Source of the DNA: DALYJJ01 sp031969915
Lineage (GTDB): Bacteria; Acidobacteriota; Terriglobia; Bryobacterales; Bryobacteraceae
DNA length: 30,535 bases
NCBI GenBank assembly: GCA_031969915.1
Contig: DALYJJ010000074.1
Span: 1 to 30,535, forward strand
Reading direction: 5' to 3'
The notes under the pieces were generated by a model. That model did not search any database, was not told the DNA's origin, and was given only the letters and a program-made list of their open reading frames with translations. This document shows, in pieces, positions 24,501 through 30,535 of this stretch; position 1 is the first letter of the stretch, and each line of letters opens with the position of its first letter. Made by a program: the position numbers and the translations under genes.

Positions 24501-27500
24501 GCCGCGCCGCCGCGCGCCGCACTGGTGATCACCAGCCTGTTCCCGCCCGCCGGCCGGCGCGATGCGGCATACACCACCCCGCTGGCGGCCATCGGCGGAA
24601 CCAACCCGCTCGCCTGGTCGATCGCCGCCGGCTCGCTCCCCAACGGCTTGGCGCTCAACGCGGCGACAGGCGTCATTAGCGGCACCCCCACCGTGGCCGG
24701 CACGTTCCGCTTCACGGTCCGCGTCACGGATGCGTCGACTCCGCAGCAGAACGACAGCCAGGCGCTCTCCCTCTTCATTGCCGAACCACTGGCCATCGCC
24801 ACCCCGGCTGTGCTGCCCGCGATGAAGCTCACCGTACCTCCGCCGTTCCGGCTGGAGACCACCGGCGGCCTAGCCCCGGTGCGGTGGACCGTCACGGGCG
24901 GCTCGCTTCCGGCCGGCGTGACGCTGCTGCTCTCGGGCGCGTTCTCCGGGGCGCCCACCGCTACCGGCGCCTTCAGCTTCACCGCCCGCGCCGAGGACTC
25001 CGGCAACCCGGGGCAAAGCCTGACGCGCCTGTTCAGCGGAACCGTCGGACCCGCGCCATCGCTGGTCTCGATTGCCCCGGCCAGCGGCACGCAGGGCAAG
25101 TTCGCCGATGTGTCCATCACAGGCGGCAACACGTCGTTCACCCAGGGCGTCACCGGCATCAACGCCGGCCCGGGCATCGCCGTATCGCAGGTGACGGTCC
25201 AGTCTCCCACCTCGCTTACCGCCCGGCTGACGATCGCGGAGAACGCGGCCCTTGGCCTGCGGGACGTCAGTGTCACCACGCTGACGGAAACCGTCAAGCT
25301 CACCAACGGGTTCAACGTTCTCGCGCGGCCGGTGCTGCTTTCCGTCTCGCCGGTCGCACTGCCCCGCGCGCAGACGCTCACCTTCACGGTCAACGGCGCA
25401 GGCACCAATTTCACTCAGGGCGTGACCACGGCCGCGTTCTCGGGCACCGGCATTCAGGTGAACAGCGTCACCGTGGCGTCGAAGACTGCGTTGACCGCGA
25501 ATGTCACCATCACCGCCGGCGCGGCGCTGGGCCCGCGGAGCGTCACGGTGGTCACGGGCGAGGAAACGACGTCGCTGAACAACGCCGTCACCGTGGTCGA
25601 TCTGATCGGGCGCGTAGCGGGCACGGTATTCAACTCCACCGGCGCCACGCCCTCGCCCGGTGCGCTGGTGCGTCTCTACCGCGGCGTTCCGCTCGCGCCT
25701 TTCGGCATCGCGAACGCCAACGCGCTCGGCGCTTTCACCATCGAAGGCGTTCCCGAAGGCCCGTACACGCTGATTGCCAGCGACGCCGGCGGCGCTCAGC
25801 TCGGTACCGCGGCGGGCACGATCGTCAACAACGACCAAACGGTCACCACCAACGTCACCCTCACGGGCGTGGCCACCGTGAACGTGGAAGTGCGCGATGA
25901 GCTGAATCAACCGGCGCCCGGCGCGCTGGTCACGCTCCGGCACAACAACTTCGCGGTGCCCGCGGAGTTCCAGGCCGCCGGTGTGCGCCAAGCCACGGCG
26001 GGCCCCAATGGCGTTGCCGCGTTCGCCAACTTCCCCGCCGGAAACCTCCGCGCGGAGGCCTCCAACGCCGCGGCCACGCGAACCGGCTCGGTCACCGGCA
26101 CCGCCGCGCCGGCAGCCGTAGCCACGTTCACGCTCCGCTTCGATCCCCCCGCCGACGCCCTCCGCCTGCTCACGCCGCTGCCCTCCAGCGCCAGGCAGGG
26201 GCAGCAGGTGGACGTCACGTTCACCAACCCGTTCCTGAATTTCCAAGCCACGCCGCCCACCTCGGTAAACGCGGGCTCGGACATCGCCGTGGCGGGCCTT
26301 GCGATCCCCTCGGCCAACAGCTTCCGCGTCACGCTGCTCATCTCCGACACCGCCGCCACCGGGCCGCGCCAGATCACGGCGCTGGTGAACGGCCAGACCG
26401 TCTCCGGCGCGTTCGGGATTGAGGCGGGTGACGCGGTGATTACTACGTTCCGGCCCGACACCGCGCGCCAGGGCCAGTCCGTGACCTTCGCTATCGGAGG
26501 CCGTTTCACAACCTGGTCGCCGGGCGCGACTCAGGTCTCGCTGGGCGAAGGCGTCGCCGTCCGCAGTTTGGTGGTGAGTTCTCCCACTTCGCTTACCGTC
26601 ACCGCGGCCATCGGCACGAACGCGGCGGTCGGGCCGCGCACGGCGACGGTGACATCGGGCACGCAGGTCCTCACCCGGGCCTCGGCATTCTCCATCACAC
26701 CGAGCGTGCCGGTGATTCTCTCGCTGACGCCGAACAGCGCGGCGCAGGGCGCGGCGGTGCACGTCACGATCCTCGCCCAGGCGACGAGCTTCGCCTCGGG
26801 CGCCAGCGTGGTGGACGCCGGGACGGGCATCGCCGTCTCCAACGTAGCCGTGGAGACACCCACGCGGATCAACGCCACCTTCACCGTGAGCCCCACAGCC
26901 ACCTTGGGCTCGCGTAGCATCGTGGTCACCACGGGCACGGAAACGGCCCGCATCGACAACGCGTTCAGCGTCACGCCCGGCGCGGCGGCCATCGCCTCCG
27001 TAACGCCGAACGCCGGCGTGCAGGGCCAGGCCGTCAACGTCGCCATCACTGGCGCCGGCACATCGTTCGCGCAGGGCGTGACGCAGATCAACGCCGGCGT
27101 GGGCATCGCGGTATCGAACCTCACCGTGACTTCGCCCACGCAACTCACCGCGCTGTTCACCATCGCCGAGAACGCCGCGGTGGGCCCGCGTACCGTCGCC
27201 GCCAGTACCGGCGCGCAGACCGCCGCGCTCGCCTCCGCTTTCACCGTGAACCCAGGCGCGCCCGCGCTGCTCAGTTCACTGCCCGGCGCCGCGCGCCAGG
27301 GCGATACGGTGACCATCGCCATCGCCGGCCGCTTCACGAATTTCGCTGTGCCGCTGCCGCAGGTGAGCTTCGGAGCCGGTGTGACGGTGAACAGCCTCGC
27401 CGTGACCTCGGCCACGGCCATGACCGTCAACGTCACCGTCGCCGACACTGCCGCGGCCGGGTTGCGCACGCTCACCGTGACGCAGAACGGCGGGTCGCTC

Positions 27501-29399
27501 ACACTGCCCAACGCGCTGCGGATCGACCCCGGCCTCCCGGTGCTGCTCTCCGTTGCGCCGAACAGCGTGCGCCAGGGCCAGGCCGTGAACGTCACCGTCA
27601 CCGGCCGCTTCACCAGCTTCACACAGGGTGTCACCGCGCTCGACTTCGGGAGCGGTATCTCGGCGACAAACATCGTGGTGGTGTCACCCACGCTGCTCAC
27701 GGCCACGGTGGGCGCCCTGCTCACCGCGCCGCTCGGCCCGCGCACAGTCACCGCGAACACCGCGGGGCAAACGGCCTCGCTGGCCGGCGCGTTCACCGTG
27801 AACCCGGGCCTGGCCGCGCTTACCGCCGTCTCCCCGGCGCAAGGCCAGCAGGGCCAGAACGTGCGGGTTACCATCGACGGCGTCTTCACCAACTTCTTCC
27901 AGGGCGTGACCCAGGTAAACGCGGGCGCGGGCATCGCGGTTTCGAACGTTACCGTGGAGTCGCCCACGCGCGTGAGCGCCAACTTCCAGATGGCCGAGGC
28001 CGCGGCCGTTGGTGCGCGCATCGTCACGGTCACCACAGGCGGCGAGATTGCGCAACTCGCCGGAGGGTTTACGGTACAAGCGGGCACGCCCGTGCTGCTC
28101 AGCGTGACACCGAACTCCGGCGCACCCGGCCTGACGCAGCAGATTACCGTTACCGGCCGCTTCACGGCTTTCACCGCTCAGACCGCGCTCTCACTCGGCG
28201 CGGGGATCACGGTCAATTCCGTTACGGCGGTGAACGCCACCACCCTTTCCGCGCAGATCTTCCTGGAGCCCGCCGCCGCGGCGGGTCCCCGCACCGTCAC
28301 TGCCACCACGCCCGGCCAGGCCCCGGCCGCCCTGGCCAACGGCTACCTGGTCTCCGGGGGCTTGCCCCTGATCATCGAAGTGACGCCCAACGCCGGACAG
28401 CCCGGCACATCGGCTCCGGTGGTGGTGCGGGGTCTCTCAACCAACTTCCTGGCCGGGGCGACGCAGGTCTCGTTCGGCCCAGGCATCGCTGTGAACGGTG
28501 TGGATGTAAGGGGCTCAGATTTCCTCACCGCGTCGATCGCCGTGGCCTCCGGCGCCGCCCTCGGCCCCCGCACCGTGATCGTGACCACAGGCGCGGAGAC
28601 GGCCACCCTCGTCAACGGCTTCACGGTGGGCGACGGCACGCCGGTGGTCTCCGGCGTCTTTCCCGGCATGTCCGCGCAGAACACCACCCGGACCGTCACC
28701 ATCACCGGCCGCTTCACCAACTTCGTGCAGGGTACCTCGACGGTGAACGCCGGCGCGGGGATCATTGTGGGTGCAGTCACCGTGGTGAGCGCCTCGGAGC
28801 TCCGCGTGCCGCTGCAGATCGGCGCCACCGCGGAAGTGGGCCTGCGGGACATTGTCGTGACCACCGGCGCGGAAGTCGCGCGCCTGAACGGCGGCTTCAT
28901 CGTGCTCACCGCGGGCGACCCCGGCATCGTCGAGTCCTTCGGCTCCGTCTTCACCGTGCTCAACACCGCGGATACTACGGGCAACGTCGCGCTCCCGGCA
29001 AGCGAACAGATCCGGGAGATCGCCGGCGCAACCTTCACCGTGCTCAACACCGCGGACACGACGGGCAGCATCACGCTCCCAGCGAGCGAGCAGGTCCGGG
29101 AGATCGCCGGCGCGACCTTCACCGTGCTCAACACCGCGGACACGACGGGCAGCATCACGCTCCCAGCAAGCGAGCAGGTCCGGGAGATCGCCGGCGCGAC
29201 CTTCACCGTGCTCAACACGGCGGACACGACGGGCAGCATCACGCTCCCGGCAAGCGATCAGATCCGCGAGGCGTTCAGCGCCATCTTTACCCTTCTCAAT
29301 ACCGCCGACACCACCGGCGCGTTGGCCAACCTTCCGCTGAGCGAACAGATCCGGGAGGCGTTCGGCGCGATCTTTACCGTGCGAAACGGGCCGCCATAG
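21561..29399 (+). CDS. Giant secreted multidomain repeat protein (Asp-box propeller, NPDLT array, putative Ig, TIG-like repeats)
   Basis: About 2,612 residues with no in-frame ATG before residue 37, so a TTG start is needed, at 21561 or at 21573; either gives a signal peptide ending QTFAQ. Order: an N-terminal sialidase-like region (to about 640) with Asp boxes near 98 (SFDGGATW), 252 (SRDCGATW), 307 (STDGGTTF) and 375; a short beta domain; fifteen NPDLT-type pentapeptides from 773; two putative Ig modules (about 988-1160, with LPNGLALNAATGVISGTPT); two TIG-like repeats; a carboxypeptidase-regulatory-like domain pair (about 1350-1525); ten more TIG-like repeats; and five 28-residue repeats at the C-terminus. 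No LPXTG, PEP-CTERM or type IX signal is seen at the end. It is probably an extracellular adhesin or matrix protein. Sialidase activity is not implied, because Asp boxes are structural. Confidence 0.88.
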   Translation: MGLPLKLQGILIRCAAAAAICAVGQTFAQVPGRNVNMVSGTTFPDGDPFLQRQNEPSLAASTRNPLHMLAGANDYRAVDLPGLPEGMTGDAWLGVFKSFDGGATWRSTLLPGCPQNIPACAGSPLKGFEAGADPVVKAGTNGLFYYAGLAFNRGTGGASTVFVARFIDNNNKENGDPIAYLGAVRVDSGNNTRFVDKPWMAVDIPRSGALVCTLPGQGQSILGGNVYLVYSAFTGLNNEPADVRSTLFLSRSRDCGATWSAPAAITDGQGLAQGAAVEIEPLTGALWIAWRQFASPGRPDAIFAMRSTDGGTTFTPAAQVAGINPFDQAASFAGFRTNSYPTLAVDAATPARAYIAWTQRGLAPGEDGRVVLSSSTNGTTWSPPKLIETFAGRGHQVMPAMVFAGGKLSILYYDQRETHTAGELRCPTVTCSVPADFRETRPLAGDLLGGILDKVFNRQWMDAAPPTFNPATSPLQRRHTIDVRLAQADPGADPQFRSIRVSEYAFGNSSGGAPGAKPIAQLRYNTPNLPLFVGGSRAFMGDYIGLSPSPAFVPSLSGTRTVWRFNTSAATPTNLHAAWTDNRDVIPPRDGDWSKYTPPKTAATSIFDPTKNSPLCEPDRTGMRNQNIYTARISSGLTFGSPTNAKPLSPTIQRSFIAFIQNNTDRARSFRLSLPGGTSLPGGQVSFLPGAALAQLDLALPPRSSATRTLFATSSDPRARISVNAVEITAPGGTAIPGGLEGVLILNGDSSNPDLLNPDGGGGTPINVAEVFNPDLTNPDLTNPDLTNPDLTNPDLTNPDLTNPDLTNPDLTNPDLTNPDLTNPVIANPDLTNPDLTNPDLTNGSLTDATYRITNRGNTVAPYTVRLVKKTDLPEGFKLQLIVYKVYTTPAAKGCQLLESTRNVLVTNIVNPKLVAPAEAANPDLTNPDLTNATLYLEPGEQARVTLRVLAPTPQAAVDFITESVKPAVVAQAKNTNDPPAAPPRAALVITSLFPPAGRRDAAYTTPLAAIGGTNPLAWSIAAGSLPNGLALNAATGVISGTPTVAGTFRFTVRVTDASTPQQNDSQALSLFIAEPLAIATPAVLPAMKLTVPPPFRLETTGGLAPVRWTVTGGSLPAGVTLLLSGAFSGAPTATGAFSFTARAEDSGNPGQSLTRLFSGTVGPAPSLVSIAPASGTQGKFADVSITGGNTSFTQGVTGINAGPGIAVSQVTVQSPTSLTARLTIAENAALGLRDVSVTTLTETVKLTNGFNVLARPVLLSVSPVALPRAQTLTFTVNGAGTNFTQGVTTAAFSGTGIQVNSVTVASKTALTANVTITAGAALGPRSVTVVTGEETTSLNNAVTVVDLIGRVAGTVFNSTGATPSPGALVRLYRGVPLAPFGIANANALGAFTIEGVPEGPYTLIASDAGGAQLGTAAGTIVNNDQTVTTNVTLTGVATVNVEVRDELNQPAPGALVTLRHNNFAVPAEFQAAGVRQATAGPNGVAAFANFPAGNLRAEASNAAATRTGSVTGTAAPAAVATFTLRFDPPADALRLLTPLPSSARQGQQVDVTFTNPFLNFQATPPTSVNAGSDIAVAGLAIPSANSFRVTLLISDTAATGPRQITALVNGQTVSGAFGIEAGDAVITTFRPDTARQGQSVTFAIGGRFTTWSPGATQVSLGEGVAVRSLVVSSPTSLTVTAAIGTNAAVGPRTATVTSGTQVLTRASAFSITPSVPVILSLTPNSAAQGAAVHVTILAQATSFASGASVVDAGTGIAVSNVAVETPTRINATFTVSPTATLGSRSIVVTTGTETARIDNAFSVTPGAAAIASVTPNAGVQGQAVNVAITGAGTSFAQGVTQINAGVGIAVSNLTVTSPTQLTALFTIAENAAVGPRTVAASTGAQTAALASAFTVNPGAPALLSSLPGAARQGDTVTIAIAGRFTNFAVPLPQVSFGAGVTVNSLAVTSATAMTVNVTVADTAAAGLRTLTVTQNGGSLTLPNALRIDPGLPVLLSVAPNSVRQGQAVNVTVTGRFTSFTQGVTALDFGSGISATNIVVVSPTLLTATVGALLTAPLGPRTVTANTAGQTASLAGAFTVNPGLAALTAVSPAQGQQGQNVRVTIDGVFTNFFQGVTQVNAGAGIAVSNVTVESPTRVSANFQMAEAAAVGARIVTVTTGGEIAQLAGGFTVQAGTPVLLSVTPNSGAPGLTQQITVTGRFTAFTAQTALSLGAGITVNSVTAVNATTLSAQIFLEPAAAAGPRTVTATTPGQAPAALANGYLVSGGLPLIIEVTPNAGQPGTSAPVVVRGLSTNFLAGATQVSFGPGIAVNGVDVRGSDFLTASIAVASGAALGPRTVIVTTGAETATLVNGFTVGDGTPVVSGVFPGMSAQNTTRTVTITGRFTNFVQGTSTVNAGAGIIVGAVTVVSASELRVPLQIGATAEVGLRDIVVTTGAEVARLNGGFIVLTAGDPGIVESFGSVFTVLNTADTTGNVALPASEQIREIAGATFTVLNTADTTGSITLPASEQVREIAGATFTVLNTADTTGSITLPASEQVREIAGATFTVLNTADTTGSITLPASDQIREAFSAIFTLLNTADTTGALANLPLSEQIREAFGAIFTVRNGPP
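23877..24101 (+). repeat. Fifteen 15-base units encoding the pentapeptide NPDLT
   Basis: Thirteen units encode exactly NPDLT; unit 11 reads NPVIA and unit 15 NGSLT. Codons vary freely at third positions (aat/aac, ccc/ccg, gac/gat, ctc/ctg/ctt/cta, acc/acg) while the peptide is constant. Two further units occur at about 24327-24356. Read as P-D-L-T-N the period matches the A-(D/N)-L-x-x pattern of pentapeptide-repeat proteins, with proline in place of alanine. Confidence 0.95.
25053..28910 (+). repeat. Twelve TIG/IPT-like repeats of about 92 residues
   Basis: Repeats 1-2 span about 25053-25600 and repeats 3-12 about 26148-28910; a carboxypeptidase-regulatory-like insert separates them. Each begins near P-x-L-x-S-V-x-P-N-x-x-x-Q-G and carries T-G-R-F-T-x-F-x-Q-G, then A-G-x-G-I-x-V and S-P-T-x-L-T-A. 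Each ends near G-P-R-T-V-T-V-x-T-G. They are diverged at DNA level. Confidence 0.85.
28950..29396 (+). repeat. C-terminal 84-base tandem repeat (28-residue units)
   Basis: Units start at 28950, 29034, 29118, 29202 and 29286 (the last is 87 bases), with a partial unit from 29373 to the stop. Each begins FTVLNTADTTG and contains LPASEQIRE or a close variant. Units 2 and 3 differ by one base, so duplication is recent. Confidence 0.95.
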
Positions 29400-29428
29400 G
29401 TGCCGGATTTACCGTGAGGAATAACACC

Positions 29429-30535
29429 GTGAGGAAATACCAGAGCCTTTTGCCGATGTTCCTGCTGGCCGCCACGGCGGCGCGAGCGGGGCTCATCACC
29501 GACCTTTCCCAAGTGCCCTTTCCACGCCGTGTCGTGGACTTTTCGCAGTTCCTCGGCGACGGCGCGGTGCGAACGCAGGGCCCGCAGGAAGTCAGCCTGC
29601 TCACTGAAATCGGCGTCACCTTCGATTCCAGCCTGGACGGCGGCTCGATCCTGTTCAGCGGCTTCTACGGGCTCGGCGTGAACGGCGATTGGGGCGGCGA
29701 CTTCGCCTTTGCCGGCCTAGACTTCGACCTGTTCGGCTTCGACGCCTACAGCATGTGGTTTACCTTCACGAAACCCGTAAACGCCTTCGCCGCCTTCATG
29801 AACTACCGTGTGCCGACGCAGGAGGAGATCGACGGCGGCCTGGTGTACAGCGACGTGATTCTCGAAGCGTTCGGCTCCCGCGGCGGAGTGATCGAGACGC
29901 ACAACCTCACGCTCGACGCGCCCATCTCCACACCCTTCGCCACCAACGCCGGCGCCTATCGGGGCATCGGCCGGGCCGCGGAAGATATCTACGGGTTTCG
30001 CGTCTCGAACGCGGGCGTGGTATTGACCAACTTGACGCTCGCCTCGAATTCGTTCCCCACGGAGAACCCGATTCCCGAACCGGGAACGTTCGCGCTGTTG
30101 GGCGGAGCGCTGTTGCTCGGCGCGGCCGCGCGACGCCGGGCGCGTGGCGTCCTGCTGACGTTGGCCCTGGCCGCGCCCGCGTTTTCGCAGTTCACCAGCG
30201 GCTCCAATGGGAGCGACGGAGCCTTGGATTTGCAGGTGCTCCCCGGCCAGACCACGCGTACCGTCGAGTTCGACCCCGACGCGCTGAATCTGAACCCGGC
30301 GCGCGACAACGTGTTTCACTTCACGACGATCAACATCGGCCCCGGTGTGACGGTGGTCATGCGGGCGAACAAGGTGCGCAACCTGCCGGTGATCTGGCTG
30401 GCGAGCGGGGCGGTTACGATCGCGGGGACGATCAATGTGAGCGGGGCAGCGGGACATCCCCAAACCTCCGATACGGCACTACGCGCCCCTGCGGTGCCGG
30501 GCCCTGGCGGCTTTGCCGGAGGGCTCGGCGAGGGG
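29429..30535 (+). CDS. PEP-CTERM exported protein fused in frame to a second signal peptide and exported domain (3' partial)
   Basis: The frame is open from 29414 to the window edge with no stop. GTG at 29429 is preferred, as a TGAGGA Shine-Dalgarno lies 8 bases upstream and it gives the signal peptide MRKYQSLLPMFLLAATAARA. Residues about 25-205 form a beta-rich exported domain (DFSQFLGDG, GVTFDSSLDGG, FGFDAYSMWFTF). A PEP-CTERM signal follows: NPIPEPG (P216-E217-P218), hydrophobic FALLGGALLLGAAA and RRRAR. Instead of stopping, the frame continues with VLLTLALAAPAFSQ, a second signal-peptide-like core, then a new domain (GSDGALDLQVLPG, DNVFHFTTINIGPGVTVVM, VIWLASGAVTIAGTINVSGAAG) like exported beta-helix proteins. 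No exosortase gene is in the window. A missed frameshift between two genes is the main alternative. Confidence 0.75.
   Translation, partial: MRKYQSLLPMFLLAATAARAGLITDLSQVPFPRRVVDFSQFLGDGAVRTQGPQEVSLLTEIGVTFDSSLDGGSILFSGFYGLGVNGDWGGDFAFAGLDFDLFGFDAYSMWFTFTKPVNAFAAFMNYRVPTQEEIDGGLVYSDVILEAFGSRGGVIETHNLTLDAPISTPFATNAGAYRGIGRAAEDIYGFRVSNAGVVLTNLTLASNSFPTENPIPEPGTFALLGGALLLGAAARRRARGVLLTLALAAPAFSQFTSGSNGSDGALDLQVLPGQTTRTVEFDPDALNLNPARDNVFHFTTINIGPGVTVVMRANKVRNLPVIWLASGAVTIAGTINVSGAAGHPQTSDTALRAPAVPGPGGFAGGLGEG
30071..30190 (+). other. Junction of PEP-CTERM signal and second signal peptide
   Basis: IPEPG, a 14-residue hydrophobic helix, a cluster of four arginines and a second hydrophobic core ending AFSQ follow one another without a break (residues 215-254 from the GTG at 29429). 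The arginine cluster can serve both as the cytoplasmic tail of the sorting signal and as the n-region of the next leader. Confidence 0.7.

Noticed and set aside
24870..27143. 757-codon open frame on the minus strand inside the giant gene
   Set aside because: Composition is the Arg/Gly/Asp-rich pattern expected from reading GC-rich coding DNA backwards. The plus strand has clear repeated domains across the same stretch.
29717..30463. 248-codon minus-strand frame at the right edge
   Set aside because: It lies opposite the PEP-CTERM fusion, whose plus-strand reading has recognisable signals. The minus reading is Arg/His-rich without a leader or motif.

Overview
The window is GC-rich, densely coding bacterial DNA. 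Its content fits an Acidobacteriota genome of the Solibacter/Bryobacter type, though this rests on gene content alone because there is no rRNA or other taxonomic marker. The signs are many secreted enzymes with short signal peptides, a URO-D-like protein beside a GH29 fucosidase, a 2,612-residue secreted repeat protein, and a PEP-CTERM surface protein. No tRNA, rRNA, CRISPR array, insertion sequence or prophage gene was seen.

Layout. (1) 1-995, plus strand: the 3' part of a proline-rich gene, probably a type II secretion pseudopilin. (2) 5546 down to 1002, minus strand: a catabolic run of secreted GH29 alpha-L-fucosidase, URO-D-like methyltransferase, putative esterase and secreted M20 amidohydrolase. 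The first two genes are translationally coupled, and a palindrome sits just before the esterase. (3) 5648-7618, plus: a secreted S9 prolyl-oligopeptidase-type peptidase. (4) 12477 down to 7631, minus: a five-gene signalling run of PhoB-like regulator, single-domain receiver, outer-membrane barrel protein (interrupted by a run of N), periplasmic amicyanin-like cupredoxin and membrane sensor kinase. Three of the four junctions overlap. (5) 12651-14769, plus: a small secreted protein of unknown function and gatB. (6) 14937-17630, plus: a soluble MgtE-N/CBS protein, an NRAMP-related transporter with non-canonical metal-site motifs, and a 65-residue four-cysteine protein. (7) 17596-21265: a secreted unknown (minus), pckA (plus), an M23-like protein lacking both catalytic histidines (plus) and a single-span membrane protein (minus). 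(8) 21561-30535, plus: the giant secreted protein (Asp-box propeller, NPDLT pentapeptide array, two putative Ig modules, twelve TIG-like repeats, five 28-residue C-terminal repeats). It is followed by an open reading frame in which a PEP-CTERM sorting signal is fused in frame to a second signal peptide and a second exported domain.

Most original candidates: the PEP-CTERM/signal-peptide tandem protein at the right edge; the overlapping two-component/cupredoxin/porin operon, which looks like an envelope redox or metal sensing unit; and the MgtE-N/CBS plus NRAMP-like pair, which looks like a divalent-cation uptake system with a detached regulatory subunit. Housekeeping genes (gatB, pckA) are ordinary. 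All functional assignments come from reading motifs by eye; no database search was run.
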